From NCBI RefSeq assembly GCF_026340565.1, contig NZ_JAPEPB010000001.1, positions 5,370,501 through 5,434,500 of the forward strand: a stretch of 64,000 bases of DNA. Direction: 5' to 3'. This document shows, one piece after another, positions 1-8,317 of this stretch (within the stretch, counting starts at the first letter, position 1; each line of letters opens with the position of its first letter). Origin of the DNA: Kitasatospora sp. NBC_01287 (GTDB taxonomy: Bacteria; Actinomycetota; Actinomycetes; Streptomycetales; Streptomycetaceae). The translations under genes and the position numbers were made by a program. The notes beneath the pieces are model-generated. The model was not told the DNA's origin and made no database searches. It saw only the letters and a list, made by a program, of their open reading frames with translations.

Positions 1-29
1 CCGTCAAGCAGCTGCTGGCAGGTGGCTGA
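1..29 (+). CDS. nuoM: NADH-quinone oxidoreductase subunit M, C-terminal tail (partial)
   Basis: Only the last eight codons (ending AGG before TGA at 27-29) are inside the window. The identity is inferred from position: in nuo operons nuoM sits directly before nuoN, and the spacing here is 3 bp. The sequence itself is too short to identify the protein. Confidence 0.6.
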
Positions 30-32
30 CCG

Positions 33-1589
33 ATGATCAGCACCCTTCACCCCCTGGGGCCGTCCGCCGTGAACCCGACCTCGCTGCTCGCCGTGGCCAA
101 CCCGGGCGCGCTGATCCAGTCCGTCGACTGGGTGGCGATCGCCCCGCCGCTGATCGCCGCCCTGACCGCGCTGCTGGTGCTGCTCGCCGACCTGCTGCTG
201 CCCGACTCCCGCAAGCGGCTGCTCGGTCCGCTCACCGTGTTCGGCCTGGTGCTGGCCCTGCTCGCGCTGCTGCCGCTGACCGGCGGCCGGCCGCGGGCCA
301 CCTTCTGCCTGCCCGGCGGCACCGGCGGCTGCTCCTACGTGGCCGACCACTTCACGCTGGTCTTCCAACTGCTCGCGCTCGGCGGCGCGCTGATCGCCGC
401 GCTGCTCTCGCTGCACACCGTGGACGAGGAGAAGCTGCCGGCCGGCGAGTACTGGTTCCTGCTGCTCAGCAGCGCCGCCGGGGCCGCGCTGCTGCCCGCC
501 TCCCGGGACCTGGCCACCCTGGTGATCGCCCTTGAGGTGGTCTCGCTGCCCTCCTTCGCGCTGGTCGCCTTCAAGCGCGACGGGCGCGGCGGCGAGGCCG
601 CGCTGAAGTTCTTCCTCTCCTCGGTCACCGCGACGGCCGTGATGCTGCTGGGCGTCAGCTTCGTCTACGCCGCCACCGGCAGCCTGCACCTGGGCGCCAT
701 CGCGGACGGCCTGGCCCACCTCCCGGCGCGGCTGCGGCCGCTCGCCGAGGCCGGGGCGGCGCTGACCCTGGTCGGCTTCGCCTTCAAGGTGGCCGCCGTC
801 CCGTTCCACTTCTGGGTACCGGACACCTACGCGGGTGCCCCGCTGCCGGTGGCCGGCTACCTCTCGGTGGTCGGCAAGGCAGCCGGCTTCGCCGGTCTGG
901 CGCTGGTCACCAACCTCGCCTTCCGCCCCTACGGCCACACCTGGGGCCTGCTGCTCGCGGTGATCGCCGCCGTCACCATGACGGCCGGCAACACGGCCGC
1001 GCTGCGCCAGCGCTCCGACTCGGCGCAGGGCGCGGTGCGCCTGCTGGCCTGGTCCTCGGTGGCCCAGGCGGGCTACCTGCTGGTCCCGCTGGCGGCGGCC
1101 GGCTACGCGGGGGACGCCCACCCGCTGGGTGCCACGGTCGCGTACGCGCTGATCTACGGCCTGGTCAACCTGGGCGCCTTCGGGGTGGCCGCGGTGGTCG
1201 CCAGGACCAGCCCGGCCAACCGGCTGGACGACTACCGGGGCCTCTTCGCCCGCAACCGCTGGGCCGCGCTGGCGCTGGCCTTCTTCCTGCTCTGCCTGGC
1301 CGGTCTGCCGCCGGGCGTGGTCGGCCTCTTCGGCAAGGTGGTCGTCTTCCGGGCCGCGGTGGACGCGGGCCTGGGCTGGCTCGCGGTGGTGATGGCGGTC
1401 AATGTGGTGATCGCCCTGTACTACTACCTCTTCTGGCTGGCGAAGCTCTTCGCGCCCGGCGCCGACACCGCGCCGGCCCGGGTGCCCAGGCCGCTGGCCG
1501 TCACCCTCGGGCTGACCACGGCGGTCGCGGTGGTGCTCTCGGTGGCTCCCCAGCTGGTGCTCCAGGTGGTGGCGGGCACCCTCTTCTGA
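33..1589 (+). CDS. nuoN: NADH-quinone oxidoreductase subunit N (NuoN)
   Basis: Antiporter-like membrane subunit of respiratory complex I, contributing to proton translocation. The 518-residue protein is almost entirely hydrophobic segments, as expected for the roughly 14-helix NuoN fold. Recognisable family stretches are KFFLSS near residue 192, the lysine-bearing helix FAFKVAAVPFHFWVPDTYAG near 250, and GLPPGVVGLFGKVVVF near 430, which carries a conserved lysine. The gene follows the preceding coding end by 3 bp, so it is the last gene of a nuo operon; a different gene family begins 139 bp downstream. The long N-terminal lead (about 30 residues before the first helix) leaves the exact start a little open. 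The call is firm; which of the organism's possible nuo operons this is cannot be told from the window. Confidence 0.93.
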   Translation: MISTLHPLGPSAVNPTSLLAVANPGALIQSVDWVAIAPPLIAALTALLVLLADLLLPDSRKRLLGPLTVFGLVLALLALLPLTGGRPRATFCLPGGTGGCSYVADHFTLVFQLLALGGALIAALLSLHTVDEEKLPAGEYWFLLLSSAAGAALLPASRDLATLVIALEVVSLPSFALVAFKRDGRGGEAALKFFLSSVTATAVMLLGVSFVYAATGSLHLGAIADGLAHLPARLRPLAEAGAALTLVGFAFKVAAVPFHFWVPDTYAGAPLPVAGYLSVVGKAAGFAGLALVTNLAFRPYGHTWGLLLAVIAAVTMTAGNTAALRQRSDSAQGAVRLLAWSSVAQAGYLLVPLAAAGYAGDAHPLGATVAYALIYGLVNLGAFGVAAVVARTSPANRLDDYRGLFARNRWAALALAFFLLCLAGLPPGVVGLFGKVVVFRAAVDAGLGWLAVVMAVNVVIALYYYLFWLAKLFAPGADTAPARVPRPLAVTLGLTTAVAVVLSVAPQLVLQVVAGTLF

Positions 1590-1728
1590 GGTGAGCGGCA
1601 CGGCTGCCGGGGTGCGCCCGGTCCGCCGCCGTGGGAGGAAGGGAACCTGAGCCCCGACCTCCTCCGTTGACCGAGCACAGAGGGATGTGACCAGAGGGCT
1701 TCCCACCGCACCACTTGGAGGGGCTGCC

Positions 1729-2589
1729 GTGCACCGCCAGCACAACGGACTGAGAACGGCCGTTCTCCTCGGTGGACTGTCGGCACTGATCCTGCTGATC
1801 GGCAGCTTCTTCGGGCGCACCGGCCTGCTCATCGGCCTGGCGGTCGCCCTCGCCACCAACGGCTACGCCTACTGGAACAGCGACAAGCTCGCGCTGCGCG
1901 CGATGCGGGCCCGCCCGGTCAGCGAGATCGAGGCACCGGTGCTGTACCGGATCGTCCGCGAGCTCTCCACCTCCGCGCGCCGGCCGATGCCCCGCCTCTA
2001 CCTCTCGCCGACCGAGGCCCCCAACGCCTTCGCCACCGGGCGCAACCCGCGCACCGCCGCGGTCTGCTGCACCGACGGCATCCTGCGCCTGCTGGACGAG
2101 CGCGAGCTGCGCGGGGTGATCGGCCACGAACTCAGTCACGTGTACAACCGCGACATCCTGATCTCCTCGGTGGCCGGAGCGCTGGCCTCGGTGATCATGT
2201 TCCTGGTGAACTTCGCCTGGCTGATCCCGTTCGGCCGCAGCGAGGACGACGACGGACCCGGGCTCTTCGGCGTGCTCGCCATCATGATCCTGGGCCCGCT
2301 CGCCGCGACCATGATCCAGCTGGCCGTCAGCCGCTCCCGCGAGTACCAGGCGGACGCCGACGGCGCCCGGATCACCGGTGACCCGCTCGCCCTCGCCGGC
2401 GCCCTGCGCAAGCTGGAGACGGGCACCCAGCTGCGCCCGCTGCCGCCCGAGCCGCAGCTGCAGACCGCCAGCCACATGATGATCGCCAGCCCGTTCCGCC
2501 GCGGTGACTCCGGCACCCGGCTCTTCGCCACCCACCCCCCGATGGCCGACCGGATCGCCCGGTTGGAGCGGCTGGCAGGCCGACCGTAG
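1729..2589 (+). CDS. htpX: Zinc metalloprotease HtpX (M48 family)
   Basis: Membrane-bound zinc endopeptidase involved in quality control of membrane proteins. The 286-residue protein begins with two hydrophobic segments (about residues 10-50). It carries the metal motif HELSH at residues 133-137 in the context GVIGHELSHVYNRD, two further membrane segments, and the downstream glutamate ligand in SREYQADADG, which is the M48B layout. I chose the GTG at 1729 because a strong ribosome site (GGAGGGG) ends 5 bp upstream. An in-frame GTG at 1687 would add 14 residues of non-membrane sequence with no good ribosome site. It is monocistronic between nuoN and a convergent gene. In S. coelicolor htpX also follows a nuo operon. 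Confidence 0.93.
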   Translation: MHRQHNGLRTAVLLGGLSALILLIGSFFGRTGLLIGLAVALATNGYAYWNSDKLALRAMRARPVSEIEAPVLYRIVRELSTSARRPMPRLYLSPTEAPNAFATGRNPRTAAVCCTDGILRLLDERELRGVIGHELSHVYNRDILISSVAGALASVIMFLVNFAWLIPFGRSEDDDGPGLFGVLAIMILGPLAATMIQLAVSRSREYQADADGARITGDPLALAGALRKLETGTQLRPLPPEPQLQTASHMMIASPFRRGDSGTRLFATHPPMADRIARLERLAGRP

Positions 2590-2602
2590 CGGTCGCTTCG
2601 GC

Positions 2603-2639
2603 AGGCCGGCCCCGCCGGTCTCCCCCGGCGGGCCGGCCT
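2603..2639. terminator. Bidirectional terminator between htpX and the MBL-fold gene
   Basis: Inverted repeat with arms 2603-2618 and 2625-2639 (one bulged base) and a 6-base loop. It lies between two convergent genes, htpX ending at 2589 and the hydrolase ending at 2657, so it can serve both. No U-tract is present, as is usual for streptomycete terminators. Confidence 0.6.
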
Positions 2640-2656
2640 CCCCCGGCGGGCCGGTC

Positions 2657-3565
2657 TCAGCGGCCGAGCAGGGCCGGCTCCGGCGAGGACCAGGCCCGGC
2701 GGGCCGTCACCGGCAGCACCTGTCCGAAGACCTGCTCGGTGAAGTGGCCGCCGGCCACGATCACCGCGTCGTCCCGCAGCTCGGCCAGCAGCCGCTCGCG
2801 GGTGCGGACCGCCTGGGCCGGGTCGTGGTCGAAGGCGCAGGTCCAGTGGCTCTCGGCCACCTGCACCTGGCAGTGCAGCACATCGCCCAGCACGACCAGG
2901 CGCCGGCCGTCGCGCCCGGCGGGGTCGGTGACCTCCAGGCTCAGGTGGCCGGGCGTGTGGCCCGGGGTGGCCAGGACGCGCACGCCGGGCGCTATCACCT
3001 CGCCGTCCGCGACGAAGGCGATGCGCTCGGCGAGCGGCTGCTGGACGGCGCGCGGGTCGGGGCCGGCCGGGTCGGCGGTGCCGGACCAGTGGTGCCACTC
3101 CGCCGCGGCGACCAGGTGGCGGGCGCGGGGGAAGGTCAGCGCGGTGGCGGCCCGGCCGGCGGTGCCGTCGGGGGTGGGGGCCAGGTCGGTGGTCCAGCCG
3201 ACGTGGTCGTGGTGCAGGTGGGTGAAGACCACGGTGTCGACATCGGTCGGTGCCAGGCCCTCGGCGGCGAGCGAGTCGAGCAGCTCGCCGCCGCGGAACT
3301 CGGCCAGGCCCGGGATGCTGAAGTCGACCACCCCGAGGCCGAGGTCGACCAGCAGGGCGCGGCCGTCGGCCGTCCGCACCAGGAAGGAGCCGATGCTGAC
3401 GGTGAACCACCCGTCCGGATCCAGGTGGCTGCGGTGCGGGGCCCAGCCGCCCGGGGCGCTGGGCGGGAAGAAGGCGGCGGGGTCCAGCCGGCCGTGGCCG
3501 TCCGGGAGGTAGGTGACGGTCGTGCCGCCGATGCTGACCTGGGCACGCGGGGCGGGGTGGGGCAT
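2657..3565 (-). CDS. MBL-fold metallo-hydrolase
   Basis: Hydrolase of the metallo-beta-lactamase fold, 302 residues, resembling the lactonase/quorum-quenching-like branch. The HxHxDH zinc motif is visible as THLHHDHVGW near residue 120. It is followed by the further ligands in ATPGHTPGHLSLEV and the aspartate in VVLGDVLHC. No signal peptide is seen, so it should be cytoplasmic. The ATG at 3565 is preceded by GGAGAAG at a suitable distance. The open frame upstream overlaps the divergent regulator and is not coding. The gene is divergent from an HxlR regulator, with a palindrome in the shared promoter, so repression by that regulator is likely. The substrate cannot be named from sequence. Confidence 0.85.
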   Translation of the reverse strand: MPHPAPRAQVSIGGTTVTYLPDGHGRLDPAAFFPPSAPGGWAPHRSHLDPDGWFTVSIGSFLVRTADGRALLVDLGLGVVDFSIPGLAEFRGGELLDSLAAEGLAPTDVDTVVFTHLHHDHVGWTTDLAPTPDGTAGRAATALTFPRARHLVAAAEWHHWSGTADPAGPDPRAVQQPLAERIAFVADGEVIAPGVRVLATPGHTPGHLSLEVTDPAGRDGRRLVVLGDVLHCQVQVAESHWTCAFDHDPAQAVRTRERLLAELRDDAVIVAGGHFTEQVFGQVLPVTARRAWSSPEPALLGR

Positions 3566-3632
3566 GGCTTCTCCTTCGGTGGTGGCGCCTTCGGCGGTGG
3601 CGTCTGCGCCGTAGTGCTCGTGCCACTGACTA

Positions 3633-3651
3633 TTGGAGAGTCGCTCTCCAA
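3633..3651. promoter_or_regulatory. Palindromic operator candidate in the MBL/HxlR intergenic region
   Basis: Perfect inverted repeat: TTGGAGAG, 3-base spacer TCG, CTCTCCAA. It lies 68 bp upstream of the MBL gene start and 83 bp upstream of the regulator start. Part of the arm recurs inverted as GACTCTCC at 3708-3715. HxlR-type regulators commonly bind palindromes in divergent promoters. The assignment to this regulator is inference. Confidence 0.5.
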
Positions 3652-3733
3652 CGGGAAGTACGCACTTGCAGGTGCGCCGGCCACCGGGAAGTAAGTCCTG
3701 GCGTGCTGACTCTCCTTCAGTTAGCTTGCAGAG

Positions 3734-4171
3734 GTGCCGACACCACCCGTCCGACGCCCTCGCCCGGGCACCCCCGGCCGGGCGCCGACCATCCTCCCCG
3801 ACGGCCACCGGGCCGACGTCTACAGCGCCCCGTGCCCCTCGCGCGCGGCGCTCGACCGGATCGCCGACAAGTGGACCGCGCTCCTCGTGGGTTCCCTGGC
3901 GACGGGGACCAAGCGCTTCAGCGAGCTGCGCGAGGAGGTCGGCGGCATCAGCGAGAAGATGCTCACCCAGACCCTGCGCAGCCTGGAGCGCGACGGCCTG
4001 GTCGTCCGCCGGGTGTACCCGGTGGTCCCGCCGCGGGTCGAGTACCGACTGACCACCCTCGGGCAGACGCTGGACGCGCCGCTGGCGGCGGTGCGCGACT
4101 GGGCGGAGCGGTACATCAACGAGGTCGAGGAAGCTCGGCTGCGCTACGACTCCGATGACTCGGGAGACTGA
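3734..4171 (+). CDS. HxlR-family winged helix-turn-helix transcriptional regulator
   Basis: DNA-binding regulator of 145 residues. The first 30 or so residues are a proline-rich lead. The HxlR domain then starts at CPSRAALDRIADKWTALLV, with the winged-helix core FSELREEVGGISEKMLTQTL and the wing VYPVVPPRVEYRLT. The cysteine at the domain start (about residue 35) is the position used by redox- and aldehyde-sensing HxlR proteins, but whether it senses anything here is unknown. The GTG at 3734 was taken as the start. A shorter start inside the proline-rich region is possible. It is divergent from the MBL hydrolase and directly followed by a YciI-like gene (1 bp gap), so the three probably form one regulated unit. 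Confidence 0.85.
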   Translation: MPTPPVRRPRPGTPGRAPTILPDGHRADVYSAPCPSRAALDRIADKWTALLVGSLATGTKRFSELREEVGGISEKMLTQTLRSLERDGLVVRRVYPVVPPRVEYRLTTLGQTLDAPLAAVRDWAERYINEVEEARLRYDSDDSGD

Positions 4172-4172
4172 C

Positions 4173-4469
4173 ATGTTCGTTGTGACACTGACCTACACCG
4201 CCGCGCTGGAGCGGATCGACGAGCTGGTCCCGGCCCACGTCGAGTGGCTGGACCAGAACTACGCGGCGGGCGTCTTCCTCGCCTCGGGCCGCCGGGTGCC
4301 CCGCACCGGCGGCGTGATCCTGGCGCAGGCGGCGAGCCCCGAGGCGCTGGCGGCGGTGCTCGCCGAGGACCCGTTCAACAAGGCGGGGGTGGCCGAGTAC
4401 CAGGTGGTGGAGTTCCTGCCGACCAAGACGGCGCCGGCGCTGGACTCGCTGGCGGTGCGGGCGGGCTGA
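4173..4469 (+). CDS. YciI family protein
   Basis: Small (98-residue) dimeric ferredoxin-like protein of the YCII family. Family features are the N-terminal strand MFVVTLTYT, the central H-E pair (PAHVEWLDQNYAAGVFLASG) containing the conserved His used in YciI proteins, and the DPFNKAGVAEYQVVEF strand. The ATG at 4173 has CGGGAG 6 bp upstream and starts 1 bp after the stop of the HxlR gene, which indicates translational coupling. An in-frame ATG at 4155 inside the regulator gene is less likely. YciI proteins are linked to catabolic or detoxifying reactions, but no reaction can be assigned here. Context suggests it serves the same stress or substrate response as the divergent hydrolase. Confidence 0.82.
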   Translation: MFVVTLTYTAALERIDELVPAHVEWLDQNYAAGVFLASGRRVPRTGGVILAQAASPEALAAVLAEDPFNKAGVAEYQVVEFLPTKTAPALDSLAVRAG

Positions 4470-4612
4470 CGGTGGGTCGGCGGTGAGGCGGCGGTGACGG
4501 GCAGGCGCCCCGACTGATTGCCCGTCGGTTCCCCGCCGTCCGAGTGCCGATCGCCGTGGCGTAACCGGTCGGGGTAGGCAGTCGACACGGACACGCCAAG
4601 GGAGGACCCACC

Positions 4613-6196
4613 GTGAGCGACGACGACAACCGCGAGCACCCCGTCCCCGGTGACGAGCGGGGCACCGACCGGCGCGCCCTGCTGCGGGGCGGTCTGGCGG
4701 CCGGCGCGGTCACCGCGCTGACCCTGGCGCCGGTCTCCTTCGCCGCCGCCGCGCCGCCCCCGGCGGCCGGCACCGCCACCCGGACCATCACCGGCCACCT
4801 GGAGACCGGGGCCGCCGACTTCGTCCACCTGCCCGTCGAGGTCCCGCCGGGCGTGCGGCAGATCGCCGTCTCCTACAGCTACGACAAGCCCGCCGTGCCC
4901 GCCGGCGTGCCCGGCAACTCCTGCGACATCGGGATCTTCGACCAGCGCGGCACCGACCTCGGGTCCGCCGGGTTCCGGGGCTGGTCCGGCGGGTTCCGCA
5001 CCTCCTTCGAGATCAGCAACGGCGAGGCGACCCCCGGGTACCTGCCGGGCCCCGTCGAGGCGGGGACGTGGCACGTGGTGCTGGGCCCGTACCAGGTGGC
5101 GCCGCAGGGGCTGAACTACTCCGTCCAGGTGACGCTGACGTTCGGCGATCCCGGGCCGGCCTTCACCCCGCGCTACCCGGCCGACCGGGCCGAGGGGCGC
5201 GGCCGGGCCTGGTACCGCGGCGACTGCCACCTCCACACGGTCTACTCCGACGGGCGCCGGCTGCCCGAGGAGGTGGCCGCCGGGGCCCGTGCGGCCGGGC
5301 TGGACTTCATGGTCTCCACAGACCACAACACGTCCGCCTCGCACGGGATCTGGGGCCCGCTGGCCGGGCCCGACCTGCTGATCATCACGGGTGAGGAGGT
5401 CACCACCCGCAACGGCCACTGGCTGGCGCTGGGCCTGCCGCCCGGGGACTGGATCGACTGGCGCTACCGCTCCCGGGACGGTGCCTACCCGCGGTTCGTC
5501 CGCCAGGTGCGCGGCTCGGGCGGCCTGGTGGTGCCCGCGCACCCGTACTGCCCGTACGTGGCCTGCCAGTTCAAGTTCGGCTACCAGGGCGCGGACGCCG
5601 TGGAGGTGTGGAACGGGCCGTGGACCTACGACGACGAGTCCGCCGTCGACACCTGGGACGGCCGACTGGCCGAGGACCTGCGGGCCGGCCGGCCGTGGCT
5701 GCCGGCGATGGGCAACAGCGACGCGCACAGCGTGCCGCAGGTGATCGGCTCCCCGCACAACGTGGTGCTGGCCGACGACCTGACGCGGCAGCAGATCCTG
5801 GCCGGCCTGCGGGCCGGACGCAGCTGGCTGGCCGAGTCGGCCGCGGTCCAGCTGGCTTTCACCGCTACCGGGCACGGGCGCCAGGTGGGCATCGGCGAGC
5901 GGCTCACCGTCCCGGCCGACGCGCCGGTGGACGTCACCCTCACCGTCGCCGGGGTGCCGGACGGCACGGTGCGGCTGATCACCGACGAGGGCCAGCTGCA
6001 CCAGCAGGCGCTGCCCGCGAGCGGCGCGGGCACCGTGGTCTGGCGCACCACCGCCTCGCTGGCGAGCTATGTGCGCGCCGAGGTCCGCCACCCGCTCGCG
6101 GACGGGACACCGGGCCAGGGCAACACCATGGGACCCGCGCTGCCGTTCGGTCCGATGGCGGCGCTGACCAACCCGATCCTGCTGTCGCTCCAGTAA
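4613..6196 (+). CDS. Tat-exported PHP-domain phosphoesterase (CehA/McbA-like)
   Basis: Secreted metal-dependent hydrolase of 527 residues. The N-terminus has a twin-arginine signal (DRRALLRGG at about residues 20-28, hydrophobic core, then Ala-rich cleavage region near 45). A beta-rich segment follows. The PHP domain starts at RGDCHLHTVYSDG with the HxH motif at residues 206 and 208, then STDHNT, ITGEEVTT, VPAHPYCPY and GNSDAHS, which supply the remaining metal ligands. This is the CehA/McbA-type arrangement, and members hydrolyse phosphoesters or carbamates. The GTG at 4613 has GGGAGG about 9 bp upstream. Convergent with the next gene with a 9-bp gap; monocistronic. The substrate is unknown. 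Confidence 0.85.
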   Translation: MSDDDNREHPVPGDERGTDRRALLRGGLAAGAVTALTLAPVSFAAAAPPPAAGTATRTITGHLETGAADFVHLPVEVPPGVRQIAVSYSYDKPAVPAGVPGNSCDIGIFDQRGTDLGSAGFRGWSGGFRTSFEISNGEATPGYLPGPVEAGTWHVVLGPYQVAPQGLNYSVQVTLTFGDPGPAFTPRYPADRAEGRGRAWYRGDCHLHTVYSDGRRLPEEVAAGARAAGLDFMVSTDHNTSASHGIWGPLAGPDLLIITGEEVTTRNGHWLALGLPPGDWIDWRYRSRDGAYPRFVRQVRGSGGLVVPAHPYCPYVACQFKFGYQGADAVEVWNGPWTYDDESAVDTWDGRLAEDLRAGRPWLPAMGNSDAHSVPQVIGSPHNVVLADDLTRQQILAGLRAGRSWLAESAAVQLAFTATGHGRQVGIGERLTVPADAPVDVTLTVAGVPDGTVRLITDEGQLHQQALPASGAGTVVWRTTASLASYVRAEVRHPLADGTPGQGNTMGPALPFGPMAALTNPILLSLQ

Positions 6197-6205
6197 CGGG
6201 CGGCG

Positions 6206-7261
6206 CTACGGGCCGCTGCCACCGTCCCCGGACGGCGGCCAGCGGCCGTCGTCCTCGCCCGGCGCGAGCCTGGCCACCACCTCGGCCAGCCCCAGGCAGG
6301 CCTGCTCGATCCGCTGGTACATCGACTGCTGCTCGGCGATGACGGCGGAGAGCAGCAGCCCGGTCAACGCGGCCGAGCCGTTCAGCGCCTGCAGGATCAC
6401 CATGGTCGAGAAGACGCTGTGGTGGCTGAACGGTCCTTCGTGGTCGACCGCGGCCGCGATGGTGAGCACCGAGACCACCAGCACGCAGGGCGCGGCGCCG
6501 ATCAGCTGGAACCGCAGCGCGGCCCAGATCAGCAGGGGGAAGACGAGGAAGAGCAGGCCCAGCGAGCTGGCGGTGGCGATCAGGGTGATCGCCACCGTGC
6601 CGGCCAGCAGCAGCACCGGCTCGACCCAGTCGAAGGGCTCGCGCTCCTCGGGCAGCCGGAAGGCGCGCAGCGCCAGCAGCAGCGGGGTCACCACCAGGAC
6701 GCCCATCGCGTCGCCGGTCCACCAGGCCGACCAGGTGGCCAGGAACTCGTGGCCCGGCACCGAGCCGCTCAGCCAGAGCACTCCGCTGCCCACGGTCGCG
6801 CTGATCAGCATGCCGCCCAGCGCGCCCAGGAAGACCAGGGCCAGCCCGTCGCGCAGCCGGTCCAGCCCGACCCGGAAGCCGACCCGGCGCAGCATCAGGC
6901 AGGCGGCGACCGGGGCCAGCGTGTTGCCCGCCACGATCCCCAGGGAGGCGGGGTGCAGCGGGCCGATCGAGGCGATGACCAGGAAGGCGCCGAGCGCGAT
7001 GCCCGGCCAGATGCCCAGGCCGAGCAGCAGCAGGCAGGTCAGCGCGATGCCGGTGGGCGGCCAGAGCGGGGTGACCTTGGCCCCCGCGACCACGATCTGC
7101 TGGAGCAGGCCGAGCCGGCCGGAGACGAAGTAGGCGGCCGCGACCGCGAGCACCCGCAGGACCGCGATGCCCAGGCGCCCGGGGTCCCGCAGCAGCGGCT
7201 CAGCGTTTCGCAGCACAGCAGCCATCAGACAACGCCGCGGTGACGCACGCGGCTGTGACAC
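6206..7261 (-). CDS. MASE1-domain integral membrane sensor protein
   Basis: A 351-residue membrane protein with about eight to nine hydrophobic segments. The MASE1 hallmark WPPTGIAL is near residue 70. MASE1 is a membrane sensory module normally fused to histidine kinases, GGDEF or phosphatase domains. Here the protein ends after the last helix with a short hydrophilic tail (IAEQQSMYQRIEQACLGLAEVVARL) and no output domain. It lies 12 bp downstream of a SpoIIE phosphatase gene on the same strand, so the two probably work as a sensor-output pair. A start at GTG 7261 is supported by GAGGG 9 bp upstream; ATG 7225 is an alternative without a clear ribosome site. The signal sensed is unknown. Confidence 0.8.
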   Translation of the reverse strand: MSQPRASPRRCLMAAVLRNAEPLLRDPGRLGIAVLRVLAVAAAYFVSGRLGLLQQIVVAGAKVTPLWPPTGIALTCLLLLGLGIWPGIALGAFLVIASIGPLHPASLGIVAGNTLAPVAACLMLRRVGFRVGLDRLRDGLALVFLGALGGMLISATVGSGVLWLSGSVPGHEFLATWSAWWTGDAMGVLVVTPLLLALRAFRLPEEREPFDWVEPVLLLAGTVAITLIATASSLGLLFLVFPLLIWAALRFQLIGAAPCVLVVSVLTIAAAVDHEGPFSHHSVFSTMVILQALNGSAALTGLLLSAVIAEQQSMYQRIEQACLGLAEVVARLAPGEDDGRWPPSGDGGSGP

Positions 7262-7273
7262 GCGCGGGCGCCC

Positions 7274-8110
7274 TCACGCTCCGCCGGTCGGTGGCTCGTC
7301 GTGCCGCAGCACCAGGACGGCGGCGTCATCGGTGTGCCCGGTCAGGTCCGCGACCTTGATCACCTCGGCGGCCAACTCGGCCGGGTCGGCCCGCACCCCG
7401 GCCCTGGTCACCCGGGCCACCTGCTCCAGGCCCGCGGTGATCGGGAACGCCGGGCCCTCGACCACCCCGTCCGTGACCAGCACCAGCGCACCTCCCGTCG
7501 GCGGCAGCCGCCGACGGGTCACCGGGTACTCCTCGGCGGGCAGCACGCCGAGCGGCAGTCCGCCCTCGTCCTCGGCCAGCCCCCAGTCGCCGCCGGCGGT
7601 GGCCCAGACCCAGGGCAGATGGCCGGCCCGGGCGTGCGCCAGCTCCCGGGTGGCCGGGTCGAAGCGCAGGAAGCTGCAGGTCGCGAAGAGCCTGTTGTCC
7701 ATCGACAGCAGCAGGTCGTTGGCCCGGCTGAGCACCTCGCCCGGGTCGGCCGCGGTCGCAGCCACCGCGCGCAGGCCCACCCGTACCTGCCCCATGAAGG
7801 CCGCCGCCTCGACGTCATGGCCCTGGACGTCGCCGATCGAGAACGCCAGCGCGCCGTCCGGAAGCCGGAAGCCGTCGTACCAGTCGCCGCCGACGCTCAG
7901 CCCGTGCCGAGCGGGCGAGTACCGGGCGGCCGCGCGCAGGCCGGGCAGCTCGGGCAACTCGGCCGGCAGCAGCTCGCGCTGCAGCGCCTCGGCCAGCTCC
8001 ACCCGCGCCTGCTGCAGCTCCGCGCGCTCCAGCGCCTGCTCGGTGAGCCGGCCCAGTTCGGTCAGCAGCTCGTCGGCGGTCACATGGCGGGCGGGGCGGC
8101 GTCGGGTCAT
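7274..8110 (-). CDS. SpoIIE/PP2C-type serine phosphatase
   Basis: Cytoplasmic protein phosphatase of 278 residues. An N-terminal helical lead with a likely coiled coil (EQALERAELQQARVELAEALQRELLP) precedes the SpoIIE domain: VGGDWYDGFRLPDG and FSIGDVQGHDVEAA (metal-binding aspartates), then HARAGHLP, VLVTDGVVE and TDDAAVLVLR. These proteins usually dephosphorylate anti-sigma-factor antagonists in partner-switching pathways. No anti-sigma or antagonist gene is in the window. The ATG at 8110 has GGAGGG just upstream. It is the first gene of a two-gene unit with the MASE1 protein; the pair looks like a split form of a MASE1-SpoIIE fusion. There is no receiver, PAS or GAF domain. Confidence 0.87.
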   Translation of the reverse strand: MTRRRPARHVTADELLTELGRLTEQALERAELQQARVELAEALQRELLPAELPELPGLRAAARYSPARHGLSVGGDWYDGFRLPDGALAFSIGDVQGHDVEAAAFMGQVRVGLRAVAATAADPGEVLSRANDLLLSMDNRLFATCSFLRFDPATRELAHARAGHLPWVWATAGGDWGLAEDEGGLPLGVLPAEEYPVTRRRLPPTGGALVLVTDGVVEGPAFPITAGLEQVARVTRAGVRADPAELAAEVIKVADLTGHTDDAAVLVLRHDEPPTGGA

Positions 8111-8317
8111 CGACCCTCCGAAGTGCTGCGTCGGGTCCCAGCGGGGCGGGCACTAACCACGCTCATCCTATTTCCCACTCGCCCGGCCGGCCCAGTTCAC
8201 TCTTCCCGACCGTCCGGTCACCCGTTCGGCATCGGGCAGGTGGGCCACCGGGCCGAACGGGAGCGGAAGGAGGGCGTTCGTCTAGTAGTCCCGCCGCAGG
8301 CGTGCAACGCTTGAGTC

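Noticed and set aside
2657..4174. N-terminally extended 505-residue version of the MBL-fold protein
   Set aside because: The extension overlaps the divergent regulator and the palindromic promoter and has no domain content.
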